The notes: a model not told the origin generated them from the sequence alone. A stretch of 64,000 nucleotides of DNA from Streptomyces sp. BK208 (GCF_004364245.1 NZ_SOAV01000001.1:310001-374000), one strand, 5' to 3'; counted from the stretch's first letter, positions 42,379 to 50,774 are shown. Translations and numbers: made by a program.

Positions 42379-44504
42379 TCGCGCACCTCCAGTACGGCGA
42401 CCACCGGTTCGTCGGCGGCGCGGGAACGCAGCTCGCTGCGGGCCAGGGCGAGCAGGGGCTGCGGGTCCAGGACGCCGGAGAGGTCGGCGATGCGGGAGCC
42501 GAGCAGCAGCCGCACGGCGGGAGCGCGGACACCTCCGTCGCCGTAGGAGGTGTGCTCGGCGACCAGCTTGGCCAGCACCTCGGGGGCTGCGGCGACAGTG
42601 GTGGCCTCGACCCGGGCGTCGGGCGCGTGGTGGCGGACGACACCGTCGGCGTCGACGACCCGTACCGGGTGGCGGACGGGACGGAACCGGCGGTGGGTCT
42701 CGGCGCCGTAGACGGTGTGTGCCGGGGTGCCCGCGAGCACGCGCACCTCGGACACGTCGGTCCTGAGACTGGTGGCGGCCAGCCGCAGGCGCTCGGCGTC
42801 GTCGGCCCGGTGGGCGCGGTCCTGGGTGCGCAGTTCGGTGGCGCCGGTGGCGACGGCGCGTACGACGTTGGTCTGCGGGTCGACGGTGACCTCGACCTCG
42901 ACGCCCTCGGCGGCGGCGCCCTGGTCGACCACGGCGCGCTCGGCTTCGGCCCGCACGGCGAGGATCTGTTCCTGGGTGGCGCCGGGCACGATCCGCTCGA
43001 CCTGTTCACGGACCAGGGCGAGGGCGACGCCGATGGGGCTGATGACCTCGCTGTGCCGGGCGATGCGGCCGGTCATGCCGGTGCGGGCGGCCAGGTGCGG
43101 GGTGACGGAGGCCGCGCCGCCGCCCCCGCCGACCAGGAGAGCGGCGTCGGTGTCCAGGCGGTACTCGCGTACGAGGTCGTCCACGACGGACTTCACCTGG
43201 TCGGTGCCGGCGTCCAGGAGCCGGGCGGCCGCGGTGGGCACGTCGGTGCCGAGGGCGGCGGCGAGCGGCGCCAGCGCGGTCCGGGCGGTGCCGGGGTCGG
43301 CGTGGGCGAAGTCGCCCTCGGGCACCCGGCCCAGCGCGTTGGCGGCGCAGGTCATGGTCAGGGCGAACCGGCCGCCCGCCGTGTCGAGGACGGCGTAGTC
43401 GGCGGGGTCGCCGGGCAGCGGGCTGACGGTGGTCAGCTTCGCGTCCCGCAGGTCGGCCGGGTCGGCGTAACAGGCGTACGGCAGCCCGGCGATGTGGGCG
43501 CTGCGCGGTCCGACGCCGACGACCCGGCCGCCGGACACGCGCACCATGGAGCCGCCGCCGACGCCGACGGTGCGGACGTCGAGGGCGTTGAGGTAGGAGG
43601 TCTGCCCGAGCAGGACGGCGTGCCGCACCGCGACCTTGCCGCGCCGGACGACGCTGATGTCGGTGGAGGTGCCTCCCGTCTCCAGGAACACGCCCTCGCT
43701 GACGCGTTCCTGCATCAGCGCGCCCGCGACGCCGGCGGCCGGCCCGGACAGGACGGTCAGCAGGGGCCTGCGGCGCATCTCGTCCAGGGACATCACTCCC
43801 CCGTCGCAGCGCATCACCATCAGCGGCGCGGTGACGCCCGCCTTGGTGATGGAGGCGTCGACGAGGTCGGCGGTGGCCAGCATGCGCGGCAGGATCGCCG
43901 CGTTGACGACGGCGGTGCGGGTGCGTTTGCGCAGCCCGTACAGGGACGTGATCTCGTGCGCGGCGGTGGTCGGCAGGCCGGTGGCGCGGGCGGCTGCGGC
44001 GACCGCCTCCTCACCCTCGGGGCGGTCGACGCCGAACGGTTCGCTGGCCACCAGGGCCTGGGCTCCGGCGGCGGTGAGCCGTTCGACGGCGGCCAGGACG
44101 GCGGGGGCGTCCTCGGGGTCGGACACGTGCGCGTAGTGCAGCGGCAGGCGCTTGCCGGGGGTGAGTTCGAGCTTGGCGAGCGTGGCGAGCCTGCGGGTGA
44201 AGTACGTGCCCGCGCCGGTGCCTATGCCCAGCAGGCCGACGGTGGCGACGTCGCCCTCCAGCAGGGCGTTGGTAGCCTGGGTCGTGCCGTGCGCCAGGAA
44301 GGCCACGTCGGCGGGTGCGTGCCCGGTCTGCGTCAGCAGCCGGTCGAGCGCCTCGACGATGCCGTGCGCGACACCGTCCTCGTGATGGTGGCTCGTGGGG
44401 ACCTTCACCTGGCCCACGAGCCTGAGCGTCGTGGCGTCGACCGCCACGGCGTCGGTGAAGGTTCCGCCCACGTCGATGCCGACGCGGATGCGGTGGGTGG
44501 TCAT
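42375..44504 (-). CDS. Hydantoinase/oxoprolinase family protein (HyuA-like)
   Basis: ATP-dependent ring-opening or carboxylase-type enzyme of 709 aa. The N-terminal Hydant_A_N domain opens VGIDVGGTFTDAVAVD with the ATP phosphate loop, then AHGTTQATNALLEG; the central domain has FLETGGTSTDISVV and DVRTVGVGGGSM, and a C-terminal part is present. Only the A-type subunit is found; the B subunit (HyuB) is missing, so it may act alone or on an unusual substrate. ATG 44504 follows GGAGG. Co-transcribed with the HExxH protein, permease and Tat propeller. Confidence 0.9.
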   Translation of the reverse strand: MTTHRIRVGIDVGGTFTDAVAVDATTLRLVGQVKVPTSHHHEDGVAHGIVEALDRLLTQTGHAPADVAFLAHGTTQATNALLEGDVATVGLLGIGTGAGTYFTRRLATLAKLELTPGKRLPLHYAHVSDPEDAPAVLAAVERLTAAGAQALVASEPFGVDRPEGEEAVAAAARATGLPTTAAHEITSLYGLRKRTRTAVVNAAILPRMLATADLVDASITKAGVTAPLMVMRCDGGVMSLDEMRRRPLLTVLSGPAAGVAGALMQERVSEGVFLETGGTSTDISVVRRGKVAVRHAVLLGQTSYLNALDVRTVGVGGGSMVRVSGGRVVGVGPRSAHIAGLPYACYADPADLRDAKLTTVSPLPGDPADYAVLDTAGGRFALTMTCAANALGRVPEGDFAHADPGTARTALAPLAAALGTDVPTAAARLLDAGTDQVKSVVDDLVREYRLDTDAALLVGGGGGAASVTPHLAARTGMTGRIARHSEVISPIGVALALVREQVERIVPGATQEQILAVRAEAERAVVDQGAAAEGVEVEVTVDPQTNVVRAVATGATELRTQDRAHRADDAERLRLAATSLRTDVSEVRVLAGTPAHTVYGAETHRRFRPVRHPVRVVDADGVVRHHAPDARVEATTVAAAPEVLAKLVAEHTSYGDGGVRAPAVRLLLGSRIADLSGVLDPQPLLALARSELRSRAADEPVVAVLEVRE

Positions 44505-44550
44505 GTCCGGGCACCTCCTTGTGCTGGGTCGGTCCACGCGTGGGCGGTCA

Positions 44551-44582
44551 CCGGGCGGGGCAGGTGGTGCTGCCCCGCCCGG
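44551..44582 (-). terminator. Hairpin within the LacI operon
   Basis: Perfect 13-bp stem CCGGGCGGGGCAG/CTGCCCCGCCCGG around GTGGTG, between the FAD oxidoreductase and oxoprolinase genes, both leftward. It could be a partial terminator or processing site giving different expression of the two parts. Confidence 0.6.
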
Positions 44583-44604
44583 ACTCCCGTCCCGCGCGGG
44601 GAGT

Positions 44605-46203
44605 TCAGTAGCCCCTGACGTCGGGCCAGTGGCGCTGCACGCCGTCGCGGTCGAGCACCCTGGCGAACTCCTCGAACCGCTTGTCCTCGGCCTGCACCGC
44701 GTGCGGCTCGACGTCCTCGGCGAGGCAGTGCGCGGCGAGGGCTCCGGCCACCTCGCCGACGTTCCACTCCACCGGGTGCAGGCGGTAGCAGCCGTTGGTG
44801 ATGTGGGTGGTGCCGAGGTTCTTGCCGGCCGGCAGCAGGTTGCGCATCCGGCGCGGGACGAGCGCGCCGAGCGGGATCTCGAAGGGGACGGAGCCGATGT
44901 CGACGTAGCCGTCGCCGCCCGTGGAGGGGTGCAGGTCGATGCGGTAGTTGCCGACGCCCACCGAGTCGCGGTGGCGGGTGCGGCCGTAGGGGCCGAGCAG
45001 GTCGATGGAGACGTCGTGCTCGGTGACGGTGGTGACGGCCTTGATACGGCGGGACTCGCGGACGTAGGGCGCCTTGGCGAGGCCGTCGGCGGTGCCGGTC
45101 ACGTCGGGGCGCGGGCGCAGTCCGGGGAAGCCGGTGCCGCCGTCGGTGCGGGGCGCCTCGGTCTGCAGCCAGTACAGCACCGACAGGGACAACTGCCGTG
45201 CCTCGCGCAGGGCTTCGGTCTCCTGTCCGATGTAGGGCTTCAGCCAGTAGTCGTTGAGCGGCCAGTTGACGAGGGTGATGTCGGAGTCGAAGGCGCCGTC
45301 GGTGTGCAGCTTGCGGGCGAGGATGCGGCGGAAGCCCCACAGTTCCTTGTCGCCCGCGTCGGCGCTCTGGTCGGCGCTGACGGCCAGCGGGTCCAGTTCG
45401 GGGTTGGGTTCGAAGGTGCGCGGCACCGGTTCCAGGGTGCGCGGGTCGGGGGCCTCGAAGCCGAGCAGCGGTCCCGGCCAGAAGTCGGGCTTGTAGTCGC
45501 GCCAGAAGTCGTAGTCGGCGGGGCGGTCGATCGTGTGGTCCTCGCCCTCGTGGTGGGAGAGGGCGAAGCAGACGGTGATGCCCTGCTGGTTGCCCGGCTG
45601 GGCCTCGTCGGGTGCGTGCGGTTCGTCGAACTCGGCCCGGGACTCGGCGCCGTTGACGTGTTCGACGCCCGCGAGGCGGAGCAGTTCGCCGGTCTCGGTG
45701 GCGTCCAGGACGTAGCGGGCGGGGACCGTGCGGCGGGTGCCGTCGCGCAGGTCCTCCAGGGTGACGGCCCGGACGACATCGTTGTCGGTCTCGGCGGCCA
45801 CCGGACGGTGCTCGGTGAGGACGGTGAGCCGTCCGGCCGCGCGGTGCGGGGCGAGCATGCCCTCCAGGACGGCGAGGGCGACGCGCGGCTCGTGGCAGAG
45901 CTTGCTGACCCGGCCTGCGCCCGGGTTCAGGTCGGTGAGCGCCAGAGCCTCGGCGCGCAGCGGGTACCACTGGCGGTAGTAGCCGCGGATGCCCTCGCGC
46001 AGGCGCCGGTACGAGGCGGTGGTGCCGAACTGTTCGACCCAGGGGTGTTCGTCGGGCGGCACGGCCTGGCTGGTGAGCTGGCCGCCGACCCAGTCCGTCT
46101 CCTCGGTCAGGACGACGCTGCGGCCGGCCCGGCAGGCGGCGAGCGCCGCGGCGACGCCGCCGAGGCCGCCGCCGACGACGAGGATGTCGGGTTCCGGTAT
46201 CAC
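44605..46203 (-). CDS. FAD-dependent oxidoreductase (FAD_oxidored type)
   Basis: Flavoprotein of 532 aa. The N-terminal dinucleotide fold is VVGGGLGGVAAALAACRAGRSVVLTEE-like (GGGLGG at residues 11-16), then DWVGGQLTSQAVPPDEHPWV, typical of the FAD_oxidored family, and later ARYVLDATETGELLRLAG. The C-terminal RMRNLLPAGKNLGTTHITNG segment is also typical. It has no signal peptide, so it acts in the cytoplasm on a carbohydrate or organic acid. GTG 46203 follows AAGGAG. Second gene after the LacI regulator. Confidence 0.88.
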   Translation of the reverse strand: MIPEPDILVVGGGLGGVAAALAACRAGRSVVLTEETDWVGGQLTSQAVPPDEHPWVEQFGTTASYRRLREGIRGYYRQWYPLRAEALALTDLNPGAGRVSKLCHEPRVALAVLEGMLAPHRAAGRLTVLTEHRPVAAETDNDVVRAVTLEDLRDGTRRTVPARYVLDATETGELLRLAGVEHVNGAESRAEFDEPHAPDEAQPGNQQGITVCFALSHHEGEDHTIDRPADYDFWRDYKPDFWPGPLLGFEAPDPRTLEPVPRTFEPNPELDPLAVSADQSADAGDKELWGFRRILARKLHTDGAFDSDITLVNWPLNDYWLKPYIGQETEALREARQLSLSVLYWLQTEAPRTDGGTGFPGLRPRPDVTGTADGLAKAPYVRESRRIKAVTTVTEHDVSIDLLGPYGRTRHRDSVGVGNYRIDLHPSTGGDGYVDIGSVPFEIPLGALVPRRMRNLLPAGKNLGTTHITNGCYRLHPVEWNVGEVAGALAAHCLAEDVEPHAVQAEDKRFEEFARVLDRDGVQRHWPDVRGY

Positions 46204-46269
46204 GCTGCTGCTCCTTCGGTGGTGCGGTCGGTTCTGGGGTGGGTCGGGTAGGCCGGGTGGCCGGTGGGG

Positions 46270-47379
46270 TCAGGAGGCGGCCGGCGGGCCGGCGGTCGTG
46301 CCCGGTCTGAAGGCGCAGGCGACGAGGGTGCCCTCGGCGGGGCCACCCGCGATACGGGCGGCGAGCAGCCGGACGGCCTCGCCGCCCAGGGCGGGCCGCG
46401 GGATGTCGAAGCCCGTCGGCGCCGGTTCGTCCGCGAGGTCGGCGGGCGGGCTGCCGAGCAGGGCGAGCGACACCTCGCCGGGGCAGTCCAGCCCTGCCTC
46501 GTCCACGGCGGTGCGCAGCGCACGCCAGGCGGCGCCGGTGTCGGTCTCCTCGGCGACGAAAGCGGTGACACCCTCGGCCAGCCAGGCCCTGACCCGGTCG
46601 GCGGTGAGGTCGCGGCTCGGGTCGCCGGAACGGAACACGGCGCCGGCGCCGGCGGGCAGGCCGCTGTCCGCGAGCCCGTCGAGGAAGCCGCGTTCACGGT
46701 CGGTGGAGGCGGGCGCGTCGTCGTCCTCGCGGACCAGCAGGACCCGGCGGTGGCCGAGTCCGGCGAGCGCGGTGACGACCTCGCGGCTGGCACTGACGTA
46801 GTCGGCGCCGACCCAGGCGAGACCCTCCGGTTCGTCGCGGCGGCCGACATGGACGACGGGGAATCCGTCGGCCACCAGGCGGCCCAACTCGTCGGCGGGG
46901 GCGTGGCGGCCCAGGAAGAGACAGCCGTCCGCCAGCCGTACGCGATTGAGCGCGCCCGCTCCCCGGGCGCCCGCTCCCCCGGTGCTCGACCCGGTGAACA
47001 GCACCAGGTCGTAGCCCTGCGCGGCGGCTTCCTGCTCCACGCCGACGAGGAACGGGTAGTACGAGTGCCGCACGTCGGTCGGGAAGGTGGCGGTGAAGCT
47101 GAAGACGCCGAGCAGGTTGTTGCGGGCGGCGGCGAGGCGGCTGGCGGCCGGGTCGGGGACGTAGCCGAGACTGCGGGCGGCGTCCAGGACCTTGGCGCGG
47201 GTCTCCGCCGAGATCGGCCGGCCCGTCGCGAGGTCGCGCCCGGACAGCACCAGGGACACCGTCGCCTGCGAGACACCGGCGAGCCCGGCCACCTCCGCCT
47301 GCCTGGGCCGGGCCCGCCGGCCGGGCGGCGCGGCAGCCCTCCCGGGCTTGGCCCGCCCCGCGGCTTCCTTCGCCACCAC
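46270..47379 (-). CDS. LacI-family transcriptional regulator
   Basis: Regulator of 369 aa. After about 25 basic and Pro-rich residues, the LacI helix-turn-helix reads EVAGLAGVSQATVSLVLSGR with hinge helix DPAASRLAAARNNLLGV, followed by a periplasmic-binding-type sugar domain to about 350. GTG 47379 (or 47376) has GGGAGGAG upstream. It heads the operon and has a large inverted-repeat operator in front, so it probably represses its own operon until a sugar- or acid-type inducer binds. Confidence 0.92.
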   Translation of the reverse strand: MVAKEAAGRAKPGRAAAPPGRRARPRQAEVAGLAGVSQATVSLVLSGRDLATGRPISAETRAKVLDAARSLGYVPDPAASRLAAARNNLLGVFSFTATFPTDVRHSYYPFLVGVEQEAAAQGYDLVLFTGSSTGGAGARGAGALNRVRLADGCLFLGRHAPADELGRLVADGFPVVHVGRRDEPEGLAWVGADYVSASREVVTALAGLGHRRVLLVREDDDAPASTDRERGFLDGLADSGLPAGAGAVFRSGDPSRDLTADRVRAWLAEGVTAFVAEETDTGAAWRALRTAVDEAGLDCPGEVSLALLGSPPADLADEPAPTGFDIPRPALGGEAVRLLAARIAGGPAEGTLVACAFRPGTTAGPPAAS

Positions 47380-47404
47380 TGCTCCTCCCTGTCGCGACCG
47401 ACGC

Positions 47405-47434
47405 GTTAATGCGCATTACCTCATGCGCATTAAC
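47405..47434. promoter_or_regulatory. LacI operator pair
   Basis: GTTAATGCGCAT (47405-47416) and ATGCGCATTAAC (47423-47434) are perfect 12-bp inverted arms with 6 bp between. The left arm also lies in a perfect 12-bp palindrome TAATGCGCATTA (47407-47418). The site is 26 bp upstream of the LacI start, an ideal autoregulatory position. Confidence 0.85.
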
Positions 47435-47531
47435 GAGTAATCTGGAGGACCGGGGGCGCCGGGTCAAGGGGTTGCGCGGAGGAAAAATCTGCGGGGCGGC
47501 GGGGCTTCCCGCCGCCCCACGAGGTGTCGGA

Positions 47532-48050
47532 TCAGATGCCGAACGGTGCCGCGTACCGGACCGTTCCGGCGGGCAGCGGGTGGGCGGCGTCCAGGGTGAG
47601 GGCCATCAGGGCCTCGTCCGGCACGTCGACGGTCAGGCCGATGCCGTGGGCGGAGGCCCGGGTGAAGCCGAACCGGGGATAGTACTCCGGGTGTCCGAGC
47701 ACGACGACGTGGTGTTCGCCGAGGCGCTCGGCCGCGCGGAGCCCGGCCCGCACGGCGGCCGTGCCGGCACCGGAGTTCTGGTGCTCGGGCCGGACGGCGA
47801 CGGGTGCCAGGCACAGCGCGGGGCTGTCGCCGATGTGGCAGCGGGTCAGCAGGGCGTGCCCCACGGGCCGGTCCGACGCGTCGACGGCGACGAGGGACAG
47901 GCCGTCGATCCACGCCGTGGGGTCGGCGCGCAGGGCGTCGACGAGGGCGGCCTCCTCCGGCGTGGGGAAGGCGGCGCGGACGAGGGCGCGGACGGCGGGG
48001 ACGTCGGCGCCGGTCTCGGTGCGGGTGGTCCAGGAACGAGAAGTGGGCAT
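47532..48050 (-). CDS. GNAT N-acetyltransferase
   Basis: Acetyl-CoA-dependent acetyltransferase of 172 aa of the YhbS-like group. Motif A, which binds CoA, reads VAVRPEHQNSGAGTAAVRAGLRAAE (Q/R-x-x-G-x-G/A form with SGAGTA), then HVVVLGHPEYYPRFGF, typical of this subgroup. Its substrate is unknown. ATG 48050. A 17-codon ORF with its own ribosome site precedes it on the same strand. It lies apart from the LacI operon and diverges from the ABC-F leader region. Confidence 0.88.
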   Translation of the reverse strand: MPTSRSWTTRTETGADVPAVRALVRAAFPTPEEAALVDALRADPTAWIDGLSLVAVDASDRPVGHALLTRCHIGDSPALCLAPVAVRPEHQNSGAGTAAVRAGLRAAERLGEHHVVVLGHPEYYPRFGFTRASAHGIGLTVDVPDEALMALTLDAAHPLPAGTVRYAAPFGI

Positions 48051-48149
48051 GACGGGACTTGAGTCCTTCTCCGTGTGCGTTCGGTTCGAGGGCTGCGGGG
48101 CTTCAGGCCGCCGCTCGGGACGCGAGGGAGCCCGCCGGGGCCGCGGGGT

Positions 48150-48203
48150 TCAGGCCGCAGGGGAGGTCCGGGCGTCGCGGCGGACGGCGTCGAGCTCGGC
48201 CAT
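48150..48203 (-). CDS. Possible 17-aa leader ORF before the GNAT gene
   Basis: MAELDAVRRDARTSPAA, started by ATG 48203 with GGGAGGTGGGG upstream, ends 100 bp before the GNAT gene on the same strand. The stop lies in a GC-rich sequence whose near copy (48095-48111) lies downstream, GCGGGG-TTCAGGCCGC, which could allow alternative RNA pairing. It is short enough to be chance. Confidence 0.3.
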   Translation of the reverse strand: MAELDAVRRDARTSPAA

Positions 48204-48352
48204 CGACCCCACCTCCCTGTCGTTCCGCTCCCGCGGAGCCCGATCGAACGCGAACGACGAACACTGTAGCCGGGCGGCTGTGCGCGCCGGGCGTGGCCGC
48301 CGTGGTCGGCGCGGGCCGGGCCGGCGCACGGACCGGCAGGGGACCCGGCTGT

Positions 48353-48358
48353 TAGGCT
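48353..48358 (+). promoter_or_regulatory. Possible -10 box for the ABC-F leader transcript
   Basis: TAGGCT lies 43 bp upstream of the leader ORF start and would place transcription start near 48365. The -35 about 17-18 bp upstream is not a good match, as in many regulated Streptomyces promoters. Confidence 0.3.
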
Positions 48359-48395
48359 GGTGGAGACGTTGATCGTGCAGCGAGGAGTCGCGGAC

Positions 48396-48425
48396 ATGGT
48401 GGGTGACGACGACATCTCCGGGTGA
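48396..48425 (+). CDS. Leader peptide ORF of the ABC-F gene (9 aa)
   Basis: MVGDDDISG followed by TGA. GAGGAG at 48382-48387 is placed 8 nt before ATG 48396, as good as for a full gene. Its stop codon lies in a hairpin, CCGGGT-GAG-ACCCGG (48418-48432), and a terminator-like stem follows. This is the arrangement of ribosome-mediated attenuation, where a stalled ribosome in the leader changes the RNA fold. The three Asp codons may be the sensing part. Inferred from layout. Confidence 0.6.
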   Translation: MVGDDDISG

Positions 48426-48440
48426 GACCCGGTTCCGGTA

Positions 48441-48478
48441 GGCCGCAGCGGGCGTTTTCGAGCGCCGTCGCAGTGGCC
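48441..48478 (+). terminator. Attenuator-like terminator upstream of the ABC-F gene
   Basis: Stem GGCCGC/GTGGCC, an A-A mismatch, GCG/CGC, a GT bulge, GGCG/CGCC, loop TTTTCGAG (48455-48462). A pyrimidine tract with five T (48493-48497) follows. It lies between the leader ORF and the ABC-F start and would end transcription unless the leader is translated in a stalled manner. Confidence 0.6.
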
Positions 48479-48564
48479 CCTTCGTCGTTCCCTTTTTCCT
48501 GTCCTCCCTCCCGGGCAGAGGTCTGATTCCTGCCGCTGCCCCTCACCGCCACGAGGTCGTCTCC

Positions 48565-50199
48565 ATGTCCGACGCTGTCCTTCGCTGTTCCCACCTGTCC
48601 TTCTCCTGGCCCGACGACACCCCCGTCTTCGAGGACCTGTCGTTCACCGTGGGCGCGGGGCGCACGGGTCTGGTGGCCCCCAACGGGGCCGGCAAGTCCA
48701 CCCTCCTCAAGCTGATCGCCGGAGAGCTGCGGCCCACCGCGGGCTCCGTGACGGTCTCCGGTGTCCTCGGCCACCTGCCGCAGACCCTCCCGCTGACCTC
48801 CGGCCTCACCGTGGCCGAGATCCTCGGCGTCGACGCCGTGGTCCGGGCCATCGACGCCGTGGAGTCCGGGGACGTGGCCGAGGAGCACTTCACCGCCATC
48901 GGCGACGACTGGGACATCGAGGAGCGCACTCGCGCCCAGCTCGACCGCCTGGGCCTGGGCGACCTCGCCCTTGACCGGCGCCTCGGCACGCTCAGCGGCG
49001 GCCAGGTGGTCTCCCTCGGACTCGCCGCCGAGCTGCTGAAGCGGCCCGACGTGCTCCTGCTCGACGAGCCCACCAACAACCTCGACGCGGCCGCCCGCAG
49101 CAGGCTCCACGACGTGCTCTCGGACTACAACGGCTGTCTGCTCCTCGTCAGCCACGACCGGGAGCTGCTCGACCGCATGGAGCGCATCGCCGAGCTCGAC
49201 CGCGGCGAACTGCGCCAGTACGGCGGCAACTTCACCGCGTACGAGGAGGCCGTCCGCGCCGAGCAGGAGGTCGCCGAGAAGAACGTCCGCAACGCCGAGC
49301 AGGAGCTGAAGCGGGAGAAGCGGGAGCTTCAGCAGGCCCGCGAGCGCGCCGACCGCCGGGCGAGCAACGCCGCCCGCAACCTGAAGAACGCCGGGCTGCC
49401 CCGCATCTTCGCCGGCAACATGAAGCGCGGGGCGCAGGAGTCCGCGGGCCGGGCGGGCCAGACCCACGCCGACCGGGTCGGGGAGGCGAAGGCGCGGCTG
49501 GACGAGGCGGAGCGGTCGCTGCGCGAGGAGGAGCGCATCACGCTGGACCTGCCGGACACCCGTGTCCCCGCCGGACGCACCCTCTTCCTCGGTGAGCGGC
49601 TGCGGATCCGGCTGGGCGAGCGGGACGTGTTCGGCTCGGCGGGCGCCGACCTGACCGTCCGGGGCCCGGAGCGGATCGCGCTGACCGGCGCCAACGGCGC
49701 GGGCAAGAGCACCCTGTTGCGTCTGGTCAACGGTGACCTGGAGCCGGCGGGCGGCGAGATCAGGCGGGCCGACGGGCGTGTCGCGTACCTCTCCCAGCGG
49801 CTCGACCTGCTGGACGAGGAGCGCACCGTCGCCGAGAACTTCGCCGACTACGCCCCGCACCGGCCGGAGGCCGAGCGGATGAACCTCCTCGCCCGCTTCC
49901 TCTTCCGTGGCGCACGCGCCCACCTGCCCGTCGGGCTGCTCTCCGGCGGCGAGCGGCTGCGGGCCACCCTGGCCTGCGTCCTGTGCGCGGAGCCGGCCCC
50001 GCACCTGCTGCTCCTCGACGAGCCGACGAACAACCTCGACCTGGTCGGGGTGGGCCAGCTGGAGAGCGCGCTGAACTCCTACCGCGGAGCCTTCGTGGTC
50101 GTCAGCCACGACCGGCGGTTCCTGCGCGAGATCGGCGTCGACCGCTGGCTGCGGCTGGCGGACGGCGAGCTGACGGAGACGGGGGCGCCCGAGATGTGA
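48565..50199 (+). CDS. ABC-F ATPase (antibiotic-resistance type, ribosome protection)
   Basis: Cytosolic duplicated ATPase of 544 aa, no membrane domain. Domain 1 Walker A is APNGAGKST with signature LSGGQVVSLGLA and Walker B LLLDEPTNNLD; the linker (about 230-330) is highly charged helices (EQELKREKRELQQARERADR); domain 2 Walker A is GANGAGKST, signature LSGGERLRATLA, and LLLDEPTNNLD again. ABC-F proteins bind the ribosomal E site and displace antibiotics. ATG 48565 is the domain-matching start. It has the leader and attenuator in front. From memory it resembles the S. coelicolor ARE5 protein TiaA; not checked. Spectrum unknown. Confidence 0.93.
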   Translation: MSDAVLRCSHLSFSWPDDTPVFEDLSFTVGAGRTGLVAPNGAGKSTLLKLIAGELRPTAGSVTVSGVLGHLPQTLPLTSGLTVAEILGVDAVVRAIDAVESGDVAEEHFTAIGDDWDIEERTRAQLDRLGLGDLALDRRLGTLSGGQVVSLGLAAELLKRPDVLLLDEPTNNLDAAARSRLHDVLSDYNGCLLLVSHDRELLDRMERIAELDRGELRQYGGNFTAYEEAVRAEQEVAEKNVRNAEQELKREKRELQQARERADRRASNAARNLKNAGLPRIFAGNMKRGAQESAGRAGQTHADRVGEAKARLDEAERSLREEERITLDLPDTRVPAGRTLFLGERLRIRLGERDVFGSAGADLTVRGPERIALTGANGAGKSTLLRLVNGDLEPAGGEIRRADGRVAYLSQRLDLLDEERTVAENFADYAPHRPEAERMNLLARFLFRGARAHLPVGLLSGGERLRATLACVLCAEPAPHLLLLDEPTNNLDLVGVGQLESALNSYRGAFVVVSHDRRFLREIGVDRWLRLADGELTETGAPEM

Positions 50200-50276
50200 G
50201 CCGGCGGCGGGGCGGGCCGCGCGGGCACCATGGTCTCCGTTTGCGGTCGGAGGGTGCCGGGCGGCAGGCTGCCGGG

Positions 50277-50732
50277 GTGGCCACTTTGCTGATCGTGCAT
50301 CACACGCCGTCGCCGAACTGCCAGGCGATGCTGGAGTCCGTCGTGTCCGGGGCGAGCGCGCCCGAGATCGAAGGGGTGCGGGTTCTGCGGCGGGCGGCCC
50401 TGGCGGCCACGGCCGTCGACGTGCTGGAGGCGGACGGCTTCGTGCTGGGCACCCCGGCCAACCTGGGCTACATGTCGGGTGCGCTCAAGCACTTCTTCGA
50501 CCAGGTCTACTACCCGTGCCTGGACGCGACGCGCGGCCGCCCCTTCGGCTACTACGTGCACGGGGGCAGCGACACCACCGGCGCGGTGCGCGCCGTCGAG
50601 TCGGTCACCACCGGCCTCGGCTGGCAGCGCGCGGCGCCCGCGGTGACGGTGGCCGGTGAGCCGGGCAAGGCCGACCTGGCGGCCTGCTGGGAGCTGGGGG
50701 CCACGCTCGCCGCCGGCCTGATGGACGGCTGA
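50277..50732 (+). CDS. Small flavodoxin-like NAD(P)H reductase
   Basis: Flavodoxin-fold protein of 151 aa: first strand and FMN loop LLIVHHTPSPNCQAMLESVV, the GTPANLGYMSGALKHFFDQVYYPCLD segment typical of NAD(P)H-dependent reductases, and GGSDTTGAVRAVESVTTGLGW. GTG 50277 is the frame-consistent start; the ribosome site is weak. It is 77 bp behind the ABC-F gene on the same strand and may be co-transcribed with it. Role in drug or quinone reduction is possible but unproven. Confidence 0.85.
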   Translation: MATLLIVHHTPSPNCQAMLESVVSGASAPEIEGVRVLRRAALAATAVDVLEADGFVLGTPANLGYMSGALKHFFDQVYYPCLDATRGRPFGYYVHGGSDTTGAVRAVESVTTGLGWQRAAPAVTVAGEPGKADLAACWELGATLAAGLMDG

Positions 50733-50774
50733 CCTCCCCGGTCCGGCGGCCCGGGTGGCCGCGCGCGCCGTCTC

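Noticed and set aside
41793..44618. A 941-codon plus-strand frame opposite the oxoprolinase
   Set aside because: Low-complexity translation and no ribosome site; the minus strand holds the recognisable HyuA-like protein.
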